A stretch of DNA of 64,000 nt from Chromohalobacter sp. 11-W (GCF_029889905.1 NZ_JARANZ010000007.1:186001-250000), one strand, 5' to 3'. Counted from the stretch's first letter, positions 9,711-20,508 are shown. Numbers and translations are program-made. Notes: a model not told the origin generated them from the letters alone.

Positions 9711-10473
9711 GCGCCTCGACTTGTTCAGGGGACATGCCGAAACGGCGCTGACGCTCTTTGTAGGCGTCCAGCGCGGCATCGAATGCCTCGGCACCGAAAT
9801 CCGGCCACAGCTCGGGGGTGAAATAGAATTCCGCGTAGGCCAGTTGCCACAACAAGAAGTTGGAAACCCGCTGCTCACCGCTGGTGCGGATGCACAGGTC
9901 GACGGGTGCTTCATCGGCCAGGCTGATTTCAGCGCCCAGCGCTTCCTCATCGATGGCGTCGGGTGCCAACTCGCCCGCAGAGACCCGCTGTGCCAACCGC
10001 CGCGCGGCACGCGTAATGTCCCAGCGGCCACCATAATTGGCCGCGATCACCAGGTGAAGGCCCTGATTGTCGCGGGTCATGGCTTCGGCACGCTCGATGT
10101 ATTGCTGGATGGACGTGGAAAACTCCTCGCGCTGACCGATCACCGATAGACGAACACCATGGCCATGGAGCTTTTTCACCTCGCGCTTGAGCGCGATCAG
10201 AAACAGCTCCATCAGCGCGTCAACCTCGGAGGCAGGGCGTTTCCAGTTCTCACTGGAGAAGGCGAACAAGGTCAGTGTATCGATGCCACGCTCGGCGGCA
10301 CGGCGGATCACTGCACGCACCGACTCGACACCCGCGCGATGTCCGCGGATGCCGGACAGCCCACGTGCACGCGCCCAGCGATTGTTACCATCCATGATGA
10401 CCGCCACATGGCGTGGCAGCTCGCCCGTACGGGGTGGAGAAAACGGCTGTGAGGTCATGGGATCCCGTATCAT
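9700..10473 (-). CDS. uppS: Undecaprenyl diphosphate synthase
   Basis: cis-Prenyltransferase that extends FPP with eight isopentenyl units to make the C55 carrier lipid for peptidoglycan and O-antigen. HVAVIMDGNNRWARARG carries the catalytic Asp and the diphosphate-binding loop; FAFSSENWKRP and the C-terminal RTSGEQRVSNFLLWQ are further signatures. A second ATG five codons in (10458) is an equally possible start. The stop overlaps the cdsA start. Length 257 residues is typical. Confidence 0.95.
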   Translation of the reverse strand: MIRDPMTSQPFSPPRTGELPRHVAVIMDGNNRWARARGLSGIRGHRAGVESVRAVIRRAAERGIDTLTLFAFSSENWKRPASEVDALMELFLIALKREVKKLHGHGVRLSVIGQREEFSTSIQQYIERAEAMTRDNQGLHLVIAANYGGRWDITRAARRLAQRVSAGELAPDAIDEEALGAEISLADEAPVDLCIRTSGEQRVSNFLLWQLAYAEFYFTPELWPDFGAEAFDAALDAYKERQRRFGMSPEQVEAHGA

Positions 10474-10508
10474 GGAGATCGACGGAAGCGCGTCCCGACG
10501 GTCACCTC

Positions 10509-11066
10509 TCAGACCTGCAAAAGGTCGTGTTCCTTGGTTTCCAGAAGCTTGTCGATTTCGGCGACATACTTGTCGGTCATCTTCTGGATCTCATCGATGG
10601 CGTGATGTTCATCGTCCTCGGTGACCTCTTTCTCCTTGAGGAGTGCCTTGAGATCGCCGTTGGCATCACGCCGCACGTTGCGAATCGCGACGCGCGCGTT
10701 TTCCGCCTCGCCACGCGCCTGCTTGATATAATTGCGGCGCGTTTCCTCGGTCAGTGGCGGCAAAGGCACGCGAATCACGTTACCCGCGGCGGCGGGATTG
10801 AGGCCCAGATCGGACGTCATGATGGCCTTCTCGACCTTGGGCACCATGCTCTTTTCCCACGGCACTACCGCTAGGGTTCGTGCGTCTTCCACATTGACGC
10901 TCGCCACCTGGTTGAGCGGCATGTCCGCGCCGTAGTAATTCACGTGCACCGCATCCAACAGGCTGGGATGCGCGCGCCCGGTGCGGATCTTGTGAAAATT
11001 GGCGTTCAGCGCCTCGACGCTTTTCTTCATGCGCGCGTCGGCGTCTTTCTTGATATCGTTGATCAC
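10509..11066 (-). CDS. frr: Ribosome recycling factor
   Basis: Splits post-termination ribosomes together with EF-G. The 185-residue length is standard. The three-helix bundle is recognisable from [20 protein letters not shown] and [15 protein letters not shown] at the N-terminus and from [20 protein letters not shown] at the C-terminus. It begins 4 bp after the pyrH stop, in the conserved tsf-pyrH-frr order. Confidence 0.97.
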   Translation of the reverse strand: MINDIKKDADARMKKSVEALNANFHKIRTGRAHPSLLDAVHVNYYGADMPLNQVASVNVEDARTLAVVPWEKSMVPKVEKAIMTSDLGLNPAAAGNVIRVPLPPLTEETRRNYIKQARGEAENARVAIRNVRRDANGDLKALLKEKEVTEDDEHHAIDEIQKMTDKYVAEIDKLLETKEHDLLQV

Positions 11067-11070
11067 TGTT

Positions 11071-11832
11071 TCAGCCTCTATCTACCAGCGTTCCTTCCTT
11101 GCCCCCAACCACGAGGTTGAGCAAGGCCCCCGGCTTGGTCATATCGAACACGCGCACCGGCATGTCATGGTCCCGCACCAAGCAGATAGCGGTCAAATCC
11201 ATCACGCCGAGCTTCTGATCGAGCACGTCGTCGTAGGAGAGACGTTCGTACTTGGCGGCATCGCTGTGCTTGACCGGATCCTTGTTGTAAACACCGTCCA
11301 CCTTGGTGGCCTTGAGCACCACATTGGCATCGATCTCGATGCCGCGCAGGCAGGCCGCCGAGTCGGTAGTGAAGAACGGGTTACCGGTTCCCGCGGAGAA
11401 AATCACCACGTCGCCCGAGGTCAGGTAGCGGATGGCGGTACGCCGATCGTAATGCTCGACGACGCCGCTCATGGGAATCGCCGACATCACCCGCGAGCGA
11501 ATATTGGAACGCTCCAGAGCGTCACGCATCGCCAGAGCGTTCATGACAGTCGCCAGCATGCCCATGTGATCGCCGGTGACACGCTCCATGCCCGCAGCGT
11601 GTAGCGCCGCCCCACGGAACAGATTGCCACCGCCGACCACGATCCCTACCTGGACCCCGATCCCGACCAATTGGCCGATTTCCAGCGCCATGCGGTCGAG
11701 CACCTTGGGATCGATGCCGAACTCGTGCTCGCCCGTCAGGGCTTCGCCGGACAGTTTCAACAGAATGCGCTTGTACTTCGACTTCTCGTTACGCTCCTGG
11801 GAAGCGGCGTTACGATCGGTGGGAACAGACAT
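11071..11832 (-). CDS. pyrH: Uridylate kinase
   Basis: Hexameric bacterial UMP kinase of the amino-acid-kinase fold; makes UDP for all pyrimidine and nucleotide-sugar synthesis. The start at 11832 ([11 protein letters not shown]) was chosen for its AGGAGAG ribosome site, although the frame stays open through the intergenic region toward tsf. The core begins [14 protein letters not shown] (ATP-binding Lys), with VGGGNLFRG and [20 protein letters not shown] as family signatures. Product 253 residues, slightly longer than E. coli PyrH because of a polar N-terminal tail. Confidence 0.95.
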   Translation of the reverse strand: MSVPTDRNAASQERNEKSKYKRILLKLSGEALTGEHEFGIDPKVLDRMALEIGQLVGIGVQVGIVVGGGNLFRGAALHAAGMERVTGDHMGMLATVMNALAMRDALERSNIRSRVMSAIPMSGVVEHYDRRTAIRYLTSGDVVIFSAGTGNPFFTTDSAACLRGIEIDANVVLKATKVDGVYNKDPVKHSDAAKYERLSYDDVLDQKLGVMDLTAICLVRDHDMPVRVFDMTKPGALLNLVVGGKEGTLVDRG

Positions 11833-11956
11833 TCGGACTCTCCTCGTCTCAGCGGACTGTATCGGCGTGGGTAGGAACGGCTCGGCCAGGCAACGGCCGG
11901 ATACGCGAAGGCGTGCGCAACCGCGCACGCCAACGACAGCACAGGCACACGGCAGC

Positions 11957-12826
11957 TTAGCTGCGACGCGCCTGATCCTTGACTTCCTGAGCGAAGTCGA
12001 CTTCTTCCTTCTCGATGCCCTCACCCACTTCGAAGCGAGTGAAGCTGACCACTTCGCCACCCGCAGCCTTCACGTATTCGGCCACGGTCTGATTGGGGTC
12101 CTTGACGAAAGGCTGCTGAGTCAGGCTATTTTCGGCCAGGTACTTCTTCAAGCGTCCCTGCACCATCTTCTCGGCGATCTCCGCCGGCTTGCCGGCCATG
12201 TCCGGCTGCGCCAGGATGATCGCCTTTTCGCTGTCCAGCTCCGCCTGGGGCATATCTTCCGGGTGCGCGGCGCTCGGATTGATGGCCGCCACGTGCATGG
12301 CAATGTCCTTGGCCACGTCGGCATCGCCGGCACTGAGAACGGTCAGCACGCCGATGCGGCTACCGTGTACATAAGCACCCACGACACCGCCTGCCGGCGC
12401 ATCGATGACCACCGCGCGACGCACGCTGATGTTTTCGCCGATCTTCTGCACCAACTGTTGACGCGCGTCTTCCAGCCCGCCTTCCATCAGGCTCGCCACG
12501 TCCTCGCTCTTGGTCTCGAAAACCTTGGCGATGACCTGGTCGGTGAAGGCGGTGAAGTTATCGTCGCGCGCCACGAAATCGGTCTCGGAGTTGACCTCGA
12601 GCATCACCCCGTAAGAACCGTCATCGGCGACACGCGTCACCACGGCCCCTTCGGCTGCCGTGCGGTCGGCTTTCTTGGCCGCTTTCAGACCGGAGTTCTT
12701 GCGCAGGTTTTCGATGGCGGTTTCGATGTCACCGTCGGCTTCGGTAAGCGCTTTCTTGCACTCCATCATGCCGAGGCCAGTGCGCTCGCGCAGTTCCTTG
12801 ACCAGAGATGCGCTGATAGCTGCCAT
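11957..12826 (-). CDS. tsf: Elongation factor Ts
   Basis: Nucleotide exchange factor for EF-Tu. The N-terminal UBA-like domain is seen as [20 protein letters not shown], and the core [10 protein letters not shown] contacts EF-Tu (the TDFV motif). The 289-residue length is normal. It is separated from rpsB by a hairpin terminator, which usually lowers tsf relative to rpsB. Confidence 0.97.
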   Translation of the reverse strand: MAAISASLVKELRERTGLGMMECKKALTEADGDIETAIENLRKNSGLKAAKKADRTAAEGAVVTRVADDGSYGVMLEVNSETDFVARDDNFTAFTDQVIAKVFETKSEDVASLMEGGLEDARQQLVQKIGENISVRRAVVIDAPAGGVVGAYVHGSRIGVLTVLSAGDADVAKDIAMHVAAINPSAAHPEDMPQAELDSEKAIILAQPDMAGKPAEIAEKMVQGRLKKYLAENSLTQQPFVKDPNQTVAEYVKAAGGEVVSFTRFEVGEGIEKEEVDFAQEVKDQARRS

Positions 12827-12989
12827 GGTAAATACCTCTGAATGTGGTTCGACGTCTGGTGGAAACGCTGCCTCGTCGCCGGCACGGTTTGAGCGTGACT
12901 TGGCGTGACATGCACGCGCGACGCGCGACCAGCATCTCCTTTGAATGAAGAATTCCTTCAGGGTTCACCGCCCTTGCATCCGGACGGTG

Positions 12990-13015
12990 AAAAGGGGGCT
13001 TGTAGCCCCCTTTTT
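12990..13015 (-). terminator. Intrinsic terminator/attenuator between rpsB and tsf
   Basis: Inverted repeat AAAAGGGGGCT / AGCCCCCTTTT with a 3-nt loop, flanked by A and T runs so it can act on either strand. It lies in the 253-bp gap between rpsB and tsf, so it is probably a partial terminator that allows read-through into tsf. Confidence 0.8.
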
Positions 13016-13093
13016 GGTCCGTGCTGCGCCGCTTTCACGGGCCGCCTAGTGTCTCGTCGCTCGTGGGCGAGCGTCAGCACGGACCCGCCACCA

Positions 13094-13840
13094 TTACTCG
13101 GCGGCGGCTTCGTTCGCTTCGCTTGCCTCGTCGGTCACTTCGACGAACTCGCTGGCGCTATTGCCCTTGGCCTGCACGCAAGCGTCGGCGACGGCCTGAG
13201 TGTAGATCTGAAGCGCACGGATGGAGTCGTCATTGCCCGGGATCACGTAGTCGACACCGTCCGGATTGGAGTTAGTATCGACGACACCGATGACCGGAAT
13301 GCCCAACTTATTGGCTTCGTTGATCGCGATGCGCTCGTGATCGACATCGATCACGAACAGCGCGTCAGGGAGACCGCCCATGTCCTTGATACCACCAACG
13401 CTGCGCTCGAGCTTGTCTTGCTCGCGAGTCGCCATCAGGACTTCTTTCTTGGTCAGCTTCTCGAACGTGCCATCTTCGTGCATGGCTTCAAGCTCGCGCA
13501 GACGCTTGATCGACACGCGAATGGTCTTGAAGTTCGTGAGCATGCCGCCCAACCAGCGATGGTTGACGAACGGCTGACCAGCACGACGCGCCTCTTCCTT
13601 GACGATCTTGCTGGCGGCGCGCTTGGTGCCGACGAACAGGACCTTGTTGTTGGAGGCCACCATCTTTTCGACCACGGCGAGCGCGTCGTTCAGCGCCGGC
13701 AGCGTGTGCTCGAGGTTGATGATGTGGATCTTGTTGCGTGCACCGAAGATGTACTTGCTCATCTTCGGGTTCCAGTAACGGGTCTGGTGACCGAAGTGAG
13801 CGCCTGCCTTGAGCAGGTCACGCATATTGACTTGTGCCAT
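13094..13840 (-). CDS. rpsB: 30S ribosomal protein S2
   Basis: Small-subunit ribosomal protein. The start at 13840 ([20 protein letters not shown]) is preceded by AGGAGT; an in-frame ATG 37 codons upstream is ignored because its sequence is unlike S2. Signatures include [26 protein letters not shown] and [15 protein letters not shown]. The product has 248 residues with an acidic tail ([15 protein letters not shown]), which is common in halophiles. Confidence 0.97.
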   Translation of the reverse strand: MAQVNMRDLLKAGAHFGHQTRYWNPKMSKYIFGARNKIHIINLEHTLPALNDALAVVEKMVASNNKVLFVGTKRAASKIVKEEARRAGQPFVNHRWLGGMLTNFKTIRVSIKRLRELEAMHEDGTFEKLTKKEVLMATREQDKLERSVGGIKDMGGLPDALFVIDVDHERIAINEANKLGIPVIGVVDTNSNPDGVDYVIPGNDDSIRALQIYTQAVADACVQAKGNSASEFVEVTDEASEANEAAAE

Positions 13841-14195
13841 GGATGACTCCTGAATCGGGTTAGGCCTCCATACACCCCATGGATCCGACCACGACGGCAC
13901 GACTGCCGCCCCGGCACCCGGGACCATGTGACGGTGCATGTGTGTTTTCAAGGCGTTATCATTTCACCTACTAGCCTCACCGCGCCAATGTCTCGGTCGA
14001 GCCGAACGCGCTAGGCGGCGATTGCAGTAAGGCGCGCGGCTTTATACCATAGATCGATTCCAAGATGAAGCCGCTCCCGGTTGCCGCGCTTGATGGCTGC
14101 GCGCATATACTGCGTCTCGCGCCAGCCTGAGCGCCGAGACTATAGGCCAGGAGCGACCCTGACGCCAGACCCGAACCCTCCGAATTCGAGACCGC
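13841..14195. other. Divergent regulatory region between rpsB and map
   Basis: A 355-bp non-coding stretch between divergent genes. It holds a likely rpsB promoter near its centre and, on the plus strand, TATACT at 14106-14111 with a possible TTGCCG 19 bp upstream as a weak map promoter. The rpsB transcript would have a leader of roughly 190 nt. S2 leaders in gammaproteobacteria commonly carry an autoregulatory structure, but I did not fold this one in full. Confidence 0.4.
14041..14069 (-). promoter_or_regulatory. Probable extended -10 promoter for rpsB
   Basis: On the minus strand TGGTATAAA forms an extended -10, with TTCATC 17 bp upstream as a weak -35. It would start transcription about 195 nt before the rpsB start codon. 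Confidence 0.45.
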
Positions 14196-14987
14196 ATGAA
14201 CATTCCCATCAAAACCGCCGACGAAATCGAAAAAATGCGCGAAGCCGGCCGCCAGGCCGCTTCAGTACTGGAAATGATCACGCCGCATGTCGTGGCCGGC
14301 ATCAGCACCGGCGAAGTCGACCGCCTGTGCCACGAATACATCGTGGACGAGTTGGGCTCCACTCCCGCGCCACTCAACTATCATGGCTTCCCCAAGGCGA
14401 CCTGCACCTCGATCAACCATGTCGTCTGCCATGGCATTCCCGATTTCGCCAAGAAGCTCAAGAATGGCGACATCATGAACCTCGACATCACCGTCAAAAC
14501 CGCCGACGGCTATCACGGCGACTCCAGCATGATGTTCGTGGTCGGCGACAGCATCCAGGGCGGCCGCCTGGCCCGCATTACCCAAGAATGTCTGTACAAG
14601 AGCATCGCCCAGGTGCGCCCCGGCGTACACCTCTCCGAGCTGGCGCGCACGATCCAGCAGCACGCCGAAAGCAACGGCTATTCGGTCGTGCGCGACTTCT
14701 GCGGCCACGGCATCGGTGCCGGTTTCCACGAAGATCCGCAGTTCCTGCATTATGATGGCTACGAGCCTAGCGCCGACGCCGTACTGGCCGAAGGCATGTG
14801 CTTTACCATAGAGCCCATGATCAATGTCGGCGACTATCGCACCAAGGTGTTGCGCGACGGCTGGACGGCGGTGACTAAAGACAAGAGCCTGTCGGCCCAG
14901 TGGGAGCACACGCTGCTGGTTACCGCGACCGGCGTCGAGGTACTCACCCTGCGCGGCGACGAGGACCTGAGCTTCCTCGAGGCGTAA
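14196..14987 (+). CDS. map: Type I methionine aminopeptidase
   Basis: Removes the initiator methionine from nascent proteins; dinuclear metal enzyme of the pita-bread fold. The 263-residue sequence begins MNIPIKTADEIEKMREAGR. Metal ligands are visible in order: the two Asp in NLDITVKTADGYHGDSS, the His in FCGHGIGAGFHEDP, the Glu in TIEPMI, and the final Glu in WEHT. Diverges from rpsB and is followed by glnD after 55 bp, a conserved neighbourhood. Confidence 0.97.
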   Translation: MNIPIKTADEIEKMREAGRQAASVLEMITPHVVAGISTGEVDRLCHEYIVDELGSTPAPLNYHGFPKATCTSINHVVCHGIPDFAKKLKNGDIMNLDITVKTADGYHGDSSMMFVVGDSIQGGRLARITQECLYKSIAQVRPGVHLSELARTIQQHAESNGYSVVRDFCGHGIGAGFHEDPQFLHYDGYEPSADAVLAEGMCFTIEPMINVGDYRTKVLRDGWTAVTKDKSLSAQWEHTLLVTATGVEVLTLRGDEDLSFLEA

Positions 14988-15042
14988 GCGCCGTCGCTCA
15001 ACCGGACACCCGACGTAACGCGCGAACAGGAGTGCCACGCGA

Positions 15043-17718
15043 ATGCTGCTTCATCACTATCGCTTCGTGCCCGACGAGACGCTGTTCGATGCGTCCGCCT
15101 TCCGCGAAGCGCTAGCCGCCAGTCGCACACCGATCGCCGTATTCAAGGACGCGCTACGCGAGCTGCAAGCGCGTCTGGATGCACGCTTTCACGCCGGCAG
15201 CGACATTCGCGACCTGGTCCATGGCCGCGCCTGGTGCCTGGACCAGCTACTGGCCATCGCCTGGGAGCGCTATGATTGGCCCGACGCTGGCATCGCCCTG
15301 CTCGCCGTCGGCGGTTATGGTCGCGGCGAGCTGCACCCGCATTCCGACATCGACTTGTTGCTGCTGCTCGAACAAGACGACGACACCCCCTACCGCGAAG
15401 GACTGACCGGCTTCATCACCTTCCTCTGGGATATCGGCCTGGAAATCGGCCATAGCGTGCGCTCACTGGCCGATTGCGAGCGCGAGGCGCGCGCGGATCT
15501 CACGGTCATCACCAACCTACTGGAATCACGCACCCTCGCCGGCCCCGAGCACCTGCGCGAAACGATGCGCGGGCGCCTCTCCAACGAGGCGATGTGGCCA
15601 AGCGACGCCTTCTTCGAGGCCAAGTGGCAGGAGCAGATCGCCCGTCACTACCGCTACAACAACTCCGAGTACCACCTCGAGCCCAACATCAAGAGCTCGC
15701 CGGGCGGACTACGCGACATCCAGATGATCGGCTGGGTGGCCAAGCGTCATTTCGGCGAGTTGCGCTACGAGGACGTCGTCGCCCAGGGCTTCATGAACGA
15801 CGCCGAGTTACGCATCCTCAGCCAGGGCCAATCCTTCTTGTGGCAGGTGCGCTATGCGCTGCACATGCTCAACGGCCGTGCCGAGGACCGCCTATTGTTC
15901 GACCATCAGAGCGCCATCGCCGAGCTCTTCGGCTATCGCGGCACGCCGGAGCGCCTCGCCGTCGAGCAGTTCATGAAGCGCTACTACCGCCATGTCACCG
16001 CGCTGGCGGGGCTCAACGACATGCTGCTTCAGCATTTCGACGAGGTCATCCTGCGCGCCCACGAGACGCCGGACATCACGCCGCTCAATGCGCGCTTCGA
16101 GATTCTCGGCGGCTATATCCAGGTGCGCCACGCCAATGTGTTTCGCCACCGCCCTGGCGCCCTGCTCGAACTGTTCCTGTTGATGGCCCAGCACCCCGAG
16201 ATCGAGGGCGTGCGCGCCGAGACCATCCGTCTGATCCGCGATCATCGCCACCTGATCGACGAGAGCTTTCGCGACGACCTGCGCCATCAGAGCCTATTCA
16301 TGGAACTGCTGCGTAGCGGCGGCAACATACCGCGCCAACTGCGGCGCATGAATCGCTACGGCATCCTCGGCAAGTACCTGCCCGAGTTCGGGCAGGCCGT
16401 GGGCCTGATGCAGCACGACCTGTTTCACCTATACACCGTCGACGCCCACACATTGCGTCTCCTGAAGTTCGTGCAACGCTTCCGCAAACCCGAAGGCCAC
16501 GAGGATTTCCCCGTCGCCGCGACCCTCATTCATCAGTTACCCAAGCTCGAACTGCTGTGGATCGCCGGGCTCTATCACGACATCGGCAAGGGGCGCGGCG
16601 GCGATCATTCCGAGCTCGGCGCCATCGACGCCACCGCCTTCTGCGAGCGTCACGGCCTCTCGGTGCGCGATACGCGCCTCGTGGCCTGGCTGGTCGAACA
16701 TCACCTGTTGATGTCCAAGACCGCTCAGAAGCGCGATATTTCCGATCCCGACGTCATCCATGAATTCGCGCTGGCGATGCGTGACGAAGTCCACCTCGAC
16801 TATCTTTACGTCCTCACCGTGGCCGACATCACCGCCACCAACCCCTCGTTGTGGAACGGCTGGCGCGCTGCGCTGTTGCGTCAACTGCATACCGAGACCA
16901 AGCGTGCCCTGCGGCGTGGCCTCGATCACGCCATCGACCGCGACGAATGGGCCCGCGAGTCGCGCGAAGAAGCCCGTGGCCTGCTCGGCACGGTGGGCAT
17001 CGATGCCGCCAGCGCGGACGCCTTGTGGGCGTCGTTCGGCGACGATTATTTCCTGCAGTACGCGCCCAGCGAGATCATCTGGCAGACACAAGGAATCCTC
17101 GAGCACCAGCCCTCGGAATTACCGCTGATCCTCGCCAATGCACCCACCGAGGACATGGCCGAGGGCGGCACCAAGGTGTTCATCCATACCCGCTCGGTCA
17201 ACGACTTGTTCGCTGCTACCGCCGCCGCCATGGAGCAACTGGGGTTGTCGATCCACGATGCACGCATCGCCACCTCCAGCAACGACTGGACGCTCAACAC
17301 CTTCATCGTGCTCGACGACGAAGGCGAACCGATTCGCGACCCGCAACGCCTCGAGGAAATCCGTCACCATCTGGTGGAAGAGCTCGACGACCCGGCCGAC
17401 TACCCGCGCATCGTCACTCGCCACACCTCGCGACAGCTCAAGCACTTCAAGGTACCCACCCGGGTAATGATCGAACAAGACGAAGCCAATGCCCGCACCA
17501 TCGTCGAGCTCATTGCCCCCGACCGCCCCGGCCTGCTGGCCCGCGTGGGACGCATCTTCATGGAGCAGGATATCGCCCTCTCGGCGGCCAAGATCGCCAC
17601 CCTGGGCGAACGCGTCGAGGACGTCTTCTTCATCACCGACAAGGCCGGCGAGCCGCTCACCGACCCCGAGCGCCAGGCACAGCTACGCGAAAGCCTGTGC
17701 GAGACCCTCGACGTCTAA
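15043..17718 (+). CDS. glnD: Bifunctional [PII] uridylyltransferase/uridylyl-removing enzyme
   Basis: Glutamine sensor that adds UMP to PII proteins when nitrogen is short and removes it when glutamine is high. Domains in order: nucleotidyltransferase around residues 89-106 (GGYGRGELHPHSDIDLLLL with the catalytic Asp pair), a helical linker, an HD hydrolase domain near residue 511 (LYHDIGKGRGGDHS), and two C-terminal ACT domains (about 705-780 and 812-891) that bind glutamine. The 891-residue length is typical. Confidence 0.97.
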   Translation: MLLHHYRFVPDETLFDASAFREALAASRTPIAVFKDALRELQARLDARFHAGSDIRDLVHGRAWCLDQLLAIAWERYDWPDAGIALLAVGGYGRGELHPHSDIDLLLLLEQDDDTPYREGLTGFITFLWDIGLEIGHSVRSLADCEREARADLTVITNLLESRTLAGPEHLRETMRGRLSNEAMWPSDAFFEAKWQEQIARHYRYNNSEYHLEPNIKSSPGGLRDIQMIGWVAKRHFGELRYEDVVAQGFMNDAELRILSQGQSFLWQVRYALHMLNGRAEDRLLFDHQSAIAELFGYRGTPERLAVEQFMKRYYRHVTALAGLNDMLLQHFDEVILRAHETPDITPLNARFEILGGYIQVRHANVFRHRPGALLELFLLMAQHPEIEGVRAETIRLIRDHRHLIDESFRDDLRHQSLFMELLRSGGNIPRQLRRMNRYGILGKYLPEFGQAVGLMQHDLFHLYTVDAHTLRLLKFVQRFRKPEGHEDFPVAATLIHQLPKLELLWIAGLYHDIGKGRGGDHSELGAIDATAFCERHGLSVRDTRLVAWLVEHHLLMSKTAQKRDISDPDVIHEFALAMRDEVHLDYLYVLTVADITATNPSLWNGWRAALLRQLHTETKRALRRGLDHAIDRDEWARESREEARGLLGTVGIDAASADALWASFGDDYFLQYAPSEIIWQTQGILEHQPSELPLILANAPTEDMAEGGTKVFIHTRSVNDLFAATAAAMEQLGLSIHDARIATSSNDWTLNTFIVLDDEGEPIRDPQRLEEIRHHLVEELDDPADYPRIVTRHTSRQLKHFKVPTRVMIEQDEANARTIVELIAPDRPGLLARVGRIFMEQDIALSAAKIATLGERVEDVFFITDKAGEPLTDPERQAQLRESLCETLDV

Positions 17719-17729
17719 ACGAGCCTCAT

Positions 17730-17758
17730 TTGAGGCCCTTGGCCGGCTTGCCTATAAT
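17730..17758 (+). promoter_or_regulatory. Strong sigma-70 promoter before dapC
   Basis: TTGAGG, a 17-bp spacer and a perfect TATAAT, directly after the glnD stop. It places the transcription start about 70 bp before the dapC start codon and makes the dap genes a unit independent of map-glnD. Confidence 0.75.
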
Positions 17759-17834
17759 CGGGCCCTCCCGATGGCGCCGCGCGCCTTCATAATAACGCCA
17801 TGTCCGCGACGCCGGACTCGCTGCTGGATTACCG

Positions 17835-19034
17835 ATGAATCCCGATCTCGACGCCCTCAAGCCCTACCCCTTCGAGAAGCTTGCCGCCCTCAAGGCCGAG
17901 GTAACGCCGCCCGCGCTATCGCCCATCGCGCTCTCCATCGGCGAGCCACGCCATGCGCCGCCGACGGCCGTGCTCGAGGCGCTGCGCCGCTTTGAGGGCG
18001 AGGTCGCGCGCTACCCAGCCACGGCCGGGCTCCCCGAGCTACGCAACACCATCGCCCGGTGGGCGACACAGCGCTACACGCTGACACCCGGCTCGCTCGA
18101 CCCCGAGCGCCACGTGCTGCCGGTCACCGGCACCCGCGAGGCGATTTTCGCCTTCGTCCAGACCGCACTGGACCGCACGCGACCCGCCAAGGTGGCGATG
18201 CCCAACCCGTTTTATCAGATCTACGAAGGCGCGACCCTGCTGGCCGGCGGCGAGCCGTTGTATCTCGATTGCGCCCCCGAAAACGGCTGCCTGCCCGACC
18301 TCGATGCCGTGCCCGCCACCACCTGGCGCGACGTGCAGTTGGTCTTCGTCTGTTCGCCGGGCAATCCTACCGGTGCCGTCACACCGCTGGCCGAGTATCA
18401 AAAACTGATCGCCCTGGCCGACGAGCACGACTTCTTGATCGCCTCCGACGAATGCTATTCGGAGCTCTATCTCGACGAGGCCGCACCGCCACCGGGGCTG
18501 CTCGAGGCCTGCCGCTCGCTGGGGCGCGACGATTACCGCCGCTGTCTGGTGTTTCATTCGCTGTCCAAGCGCTCCAACCTGCCTGGGCTGCGCTCGGGCT
18601 TCGTCGCCGGGGATGCCGGGTTGATCGCACCCTTCAAGCGCTACCGCACCTATCACGGCTGCGCGATGCCGCTGACGACCCAGCACGCCTCGATCGTCGC
18701 CTGGGACGACGAAGCGCATGTGCGCGCCAACCGCGATGCCTATCGCGAAAAATTCAGCGCGGTGGGCGAGATTCTGGCACCGGTCATGGATTTCCCCACA
18801 CCGCACGCCAGCTTTTACCTGTGGCCGGCGGTGCCCGGCGGCGACGATGAAGCCTTCGCTCGCGATCTATTCGCCGAGGAGCACGTCACCGTGCTGCCCG
18901 GACGTTACATGTCGCGCGACGGCGCCCACAGCGACCCCGGTGCGGGGCGCGTGCGTCTGGCGCTGGTCGCCGAGCTTGACGCCACCGTGGAAGCCGCATG
19001 GCGCATCCGACGTTTCATCGAGCGCCACGCCTGA
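17835..19034 (+). CDS. dapC: Succinyldiaminopimelate transaminase DapC
   Basis: PLP fold-type I aminotransferase that converts N-succinyl-2-amino-6-oxopimelate to N-succinyl-LL-diaminopimelate for lysine and peptidoglycan. The 399 residues include SPGNPTGA and the PLP-lysine site SLSKRSNLPGLRSGF. The assignment to DapC rather than another class I transaminase rests on this motif and on clustering with dapD and dapE. It has its own promoter just upstream. Confidence 0.9.
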   Translation: MNPDLDALKPYPFEKLAALKAEVTPPALSPIALSIGEPRHAPPTAVLEALRRFEGEVARYPATAGLPELRNTIARWATQRYTLTPGSLDPERHVLPVTGTREAIFAFVQTALDRTRPAKVAMPNPFYQIYEGATLLAGGEPLYLDCAPENGCLPDLDAVPATTWRDVQLVFVCSPGNPTGAVTPLAEYQKLIALADEHDFLIASDECYSELYLDEAAPPPGLLEACRSLGRDDYRRCLVFHSLSKRSNLPGLRSGFVAGDAGLIAPFKRYRTYHGCAMPLTTQHASIVAWDDEAHVRANRDAYREKFSAVGEILAPVMDFPTPHASFYLWPAVPGGDDEAFARDLFAEEHVTVLPGRYMSRDGAHSDPGAGRVRLALVAELDATVEAAWRIRRFIERHA

Positions 19035-19075
19035 TCCACCGCGCTACATCGCAACCCATTCATGAGGAGGCCGTC

Positions 19076-19423
19076 ATGGTCACGCTCTACGGCATCAAGA
19101 CCTGCGATACCTGCCGCAAGGCACGCCGCACACTCGACGACCTGGGCATCGCGTATCGTTATCATGACCTGCGCGAGGACGGCCTCGATGCCACACGGCT
19201 CGATGCCTTCCTGGCACGCAGCGACTGGAACACGCTACTCAACACGCGCAGCACCACCTGGCGCGGGCTGGACGACGCCGACAAGCGCGACCTCGACGTC
19301 GAGCGAGCCCGCGCGCTGCTGCTGGCGCACCCGACGCTGCTCAAGCGCCCCGTTCTGGAAACACCGGATCATTTCCTGGTGGGCTTCAAGGCCGACGCCT
19401 ATCGCGCCCTGCAGGCAGCCTAG
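19076..19423 (+). CDS. Spx/ArsC-family protein (YffB-like)
   Basis: Thioredoxin-fold protein of the arsenate reductase/Spx superfamily; 115 residues from the ATG at 19076, which has a GAGGAGG ribosome site. The N-terminus YGIKTCDTCRKARRTL gives the CxxC pair, and LLKRPVLE is the conserved Arg-Pro motif region. E. coli yffB also sits next to dapE, which supports orthology. YffB has no firmly established function; glutathione-dependent thiol reduction has been suggested. It may be coupled to dapC-dapD expression. Confidence 0.85.
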   Translation: MVTLYGIKTCDTCRKARRTLDDLGIAYRYHDLREDGLDATRLDAFLARSDWNTLLNTRSTTWRGLDDADKRDLDVERARALLLAHPTLLKRPVLETPDHFLVGFKADAYRALQAA

Positions 19424-19482
19424 CGCCCACCGGCACTACACATATCACCGACCTTTTTCATCTAACCTTCGAGGACTTTCCC

Positions 19483-20508
19483 ATGCTGAGCTTCGCTCTC
19501 GGAATCGGCCACCAGAACACCCAAGGTGAGTGGCTGGACGTCTACTACCCGTCGCCGCTGCTCAACCCCGATGACGCCATGGTCGCAGCGGCGCGCGAGG
19601 CGCTGAGCGCGCCGGCGGGCAACGCCGTGGTCAGTTTCCTGCCCGAGCACTGCCAGGCGCTCGCCGAGGCACTGCGCCAGGCCGGCGATACCCAACAAGC
19701 CGAATTGGCCGACGCCTTCGCCGCTGGCCAGCGGCCGCTCGTCGCCGTCTTCCTCGACGAGGATCATGCACCGGCCAGCGTGCCTGAGGTCTACCTCAAG
19801 CTGCATCTACTCTCGCATCGCCTGGTCAAGCCCCACGGCATCAAGCTCGACGGCATGTTCGGCCTGCTCAAGAACATCGCCTGGACCAACAAGGGCCCCA
19901 TCGATGTCGACGAACTTGGTGCACGCCGCCTCAAGGCGCGCCTCGAAGGCCGCCCGCTCACTGTCGACTGCGTCGACAAGTTCCCCAAGATGGCCGACTA
20001 CGTAGTGCCCAAGGGCGTGCGCATCGGCGACACTGCCCGCGTGCGCCTGGGCGCTTACCTCGGCGAGGGCACCACGGTCATGCATGAAGGCTTCTGCAAC
20101 TTCAATGCCGGCACCGAAGGCCCGGGCATGGTCGAAGGACGTATTTCCGCCGGCGTGGTGATCGGCAAGGGCTCGGATCTCGGCGGCGGCTGCTCGACCA
20201 TGGGTACCCTCTCGGGCGGCGGCAACATCATCATCTCCATCGGCGAAGGCTGCCTGATCGGCGCTAACGCCGGCATCGGCATCCCGCTGGGCGACCGCTG
20301 CACGGTGGAAGCCGGTCTTTACATCACTGCCGGCGCCAAGATCGCCGTGCTCGACGATCAGGGCGAACTGGTGCGTACCGTCAGCGGCCGCGACCTGGCC
20401 AACCAGAGCGACTTGCTGCTGCGTCGCAACTCGCAGAACGGCCGCATTGAGTGCCTGACCAACAAGAGCGCCGTGGCGCTCAACGAGGCACTGCATGCCC
20501 ACAACTGA
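19483..20508 (+). CDS. dapD: 2,3,4,5-tetrahydropyridine-2,6-dicarboxylate N-succinyltransferase
   Basis: Commits tetrahydrodipicolinate to the succinylase branch of lysine synthesis using succinyl-CoA. The 341-residue product resembles the long Pseudomonas/actinobacterial DapD type rather than the 274-residue E. coli type. Hexapeptide repeats form a beta helix ([19 protein letters not shown] and later repeats), with [15 protein letters not shown] typical of this class. Its stop overlaps the dapE start by 14 nt. Confidence 0.94.
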   Translation: MLSFALGIGHQNTQGEWLDVYYPSPLLNPDDAMVAAAREALSAPAGNAVVSFLPEHCQALAEALRQAGDTQQAELADAFAAGQRPLVAVFLDEDHAPASVPEVYLKLHLLSHRLVKPHGIKLDGMFGLLKNIAWTNKGPIDVDELGARRLKARLEGRPLTVDCVDKFPKMADYVVPKGVRIGDTARVRLGAYLGEGTTVMHEGFCNFNAGTEGPGMVEGRISAGVVIGKGSDLGGGCSTMGTLSGGGNIIISIGEGCLIGANAGIGIPLGDRCTVEAGLYITAGAKIAVLDDQGELVRTVSGRDLANQSDLLLRRNSQNGRIECLTNKSAVALNEALHAHN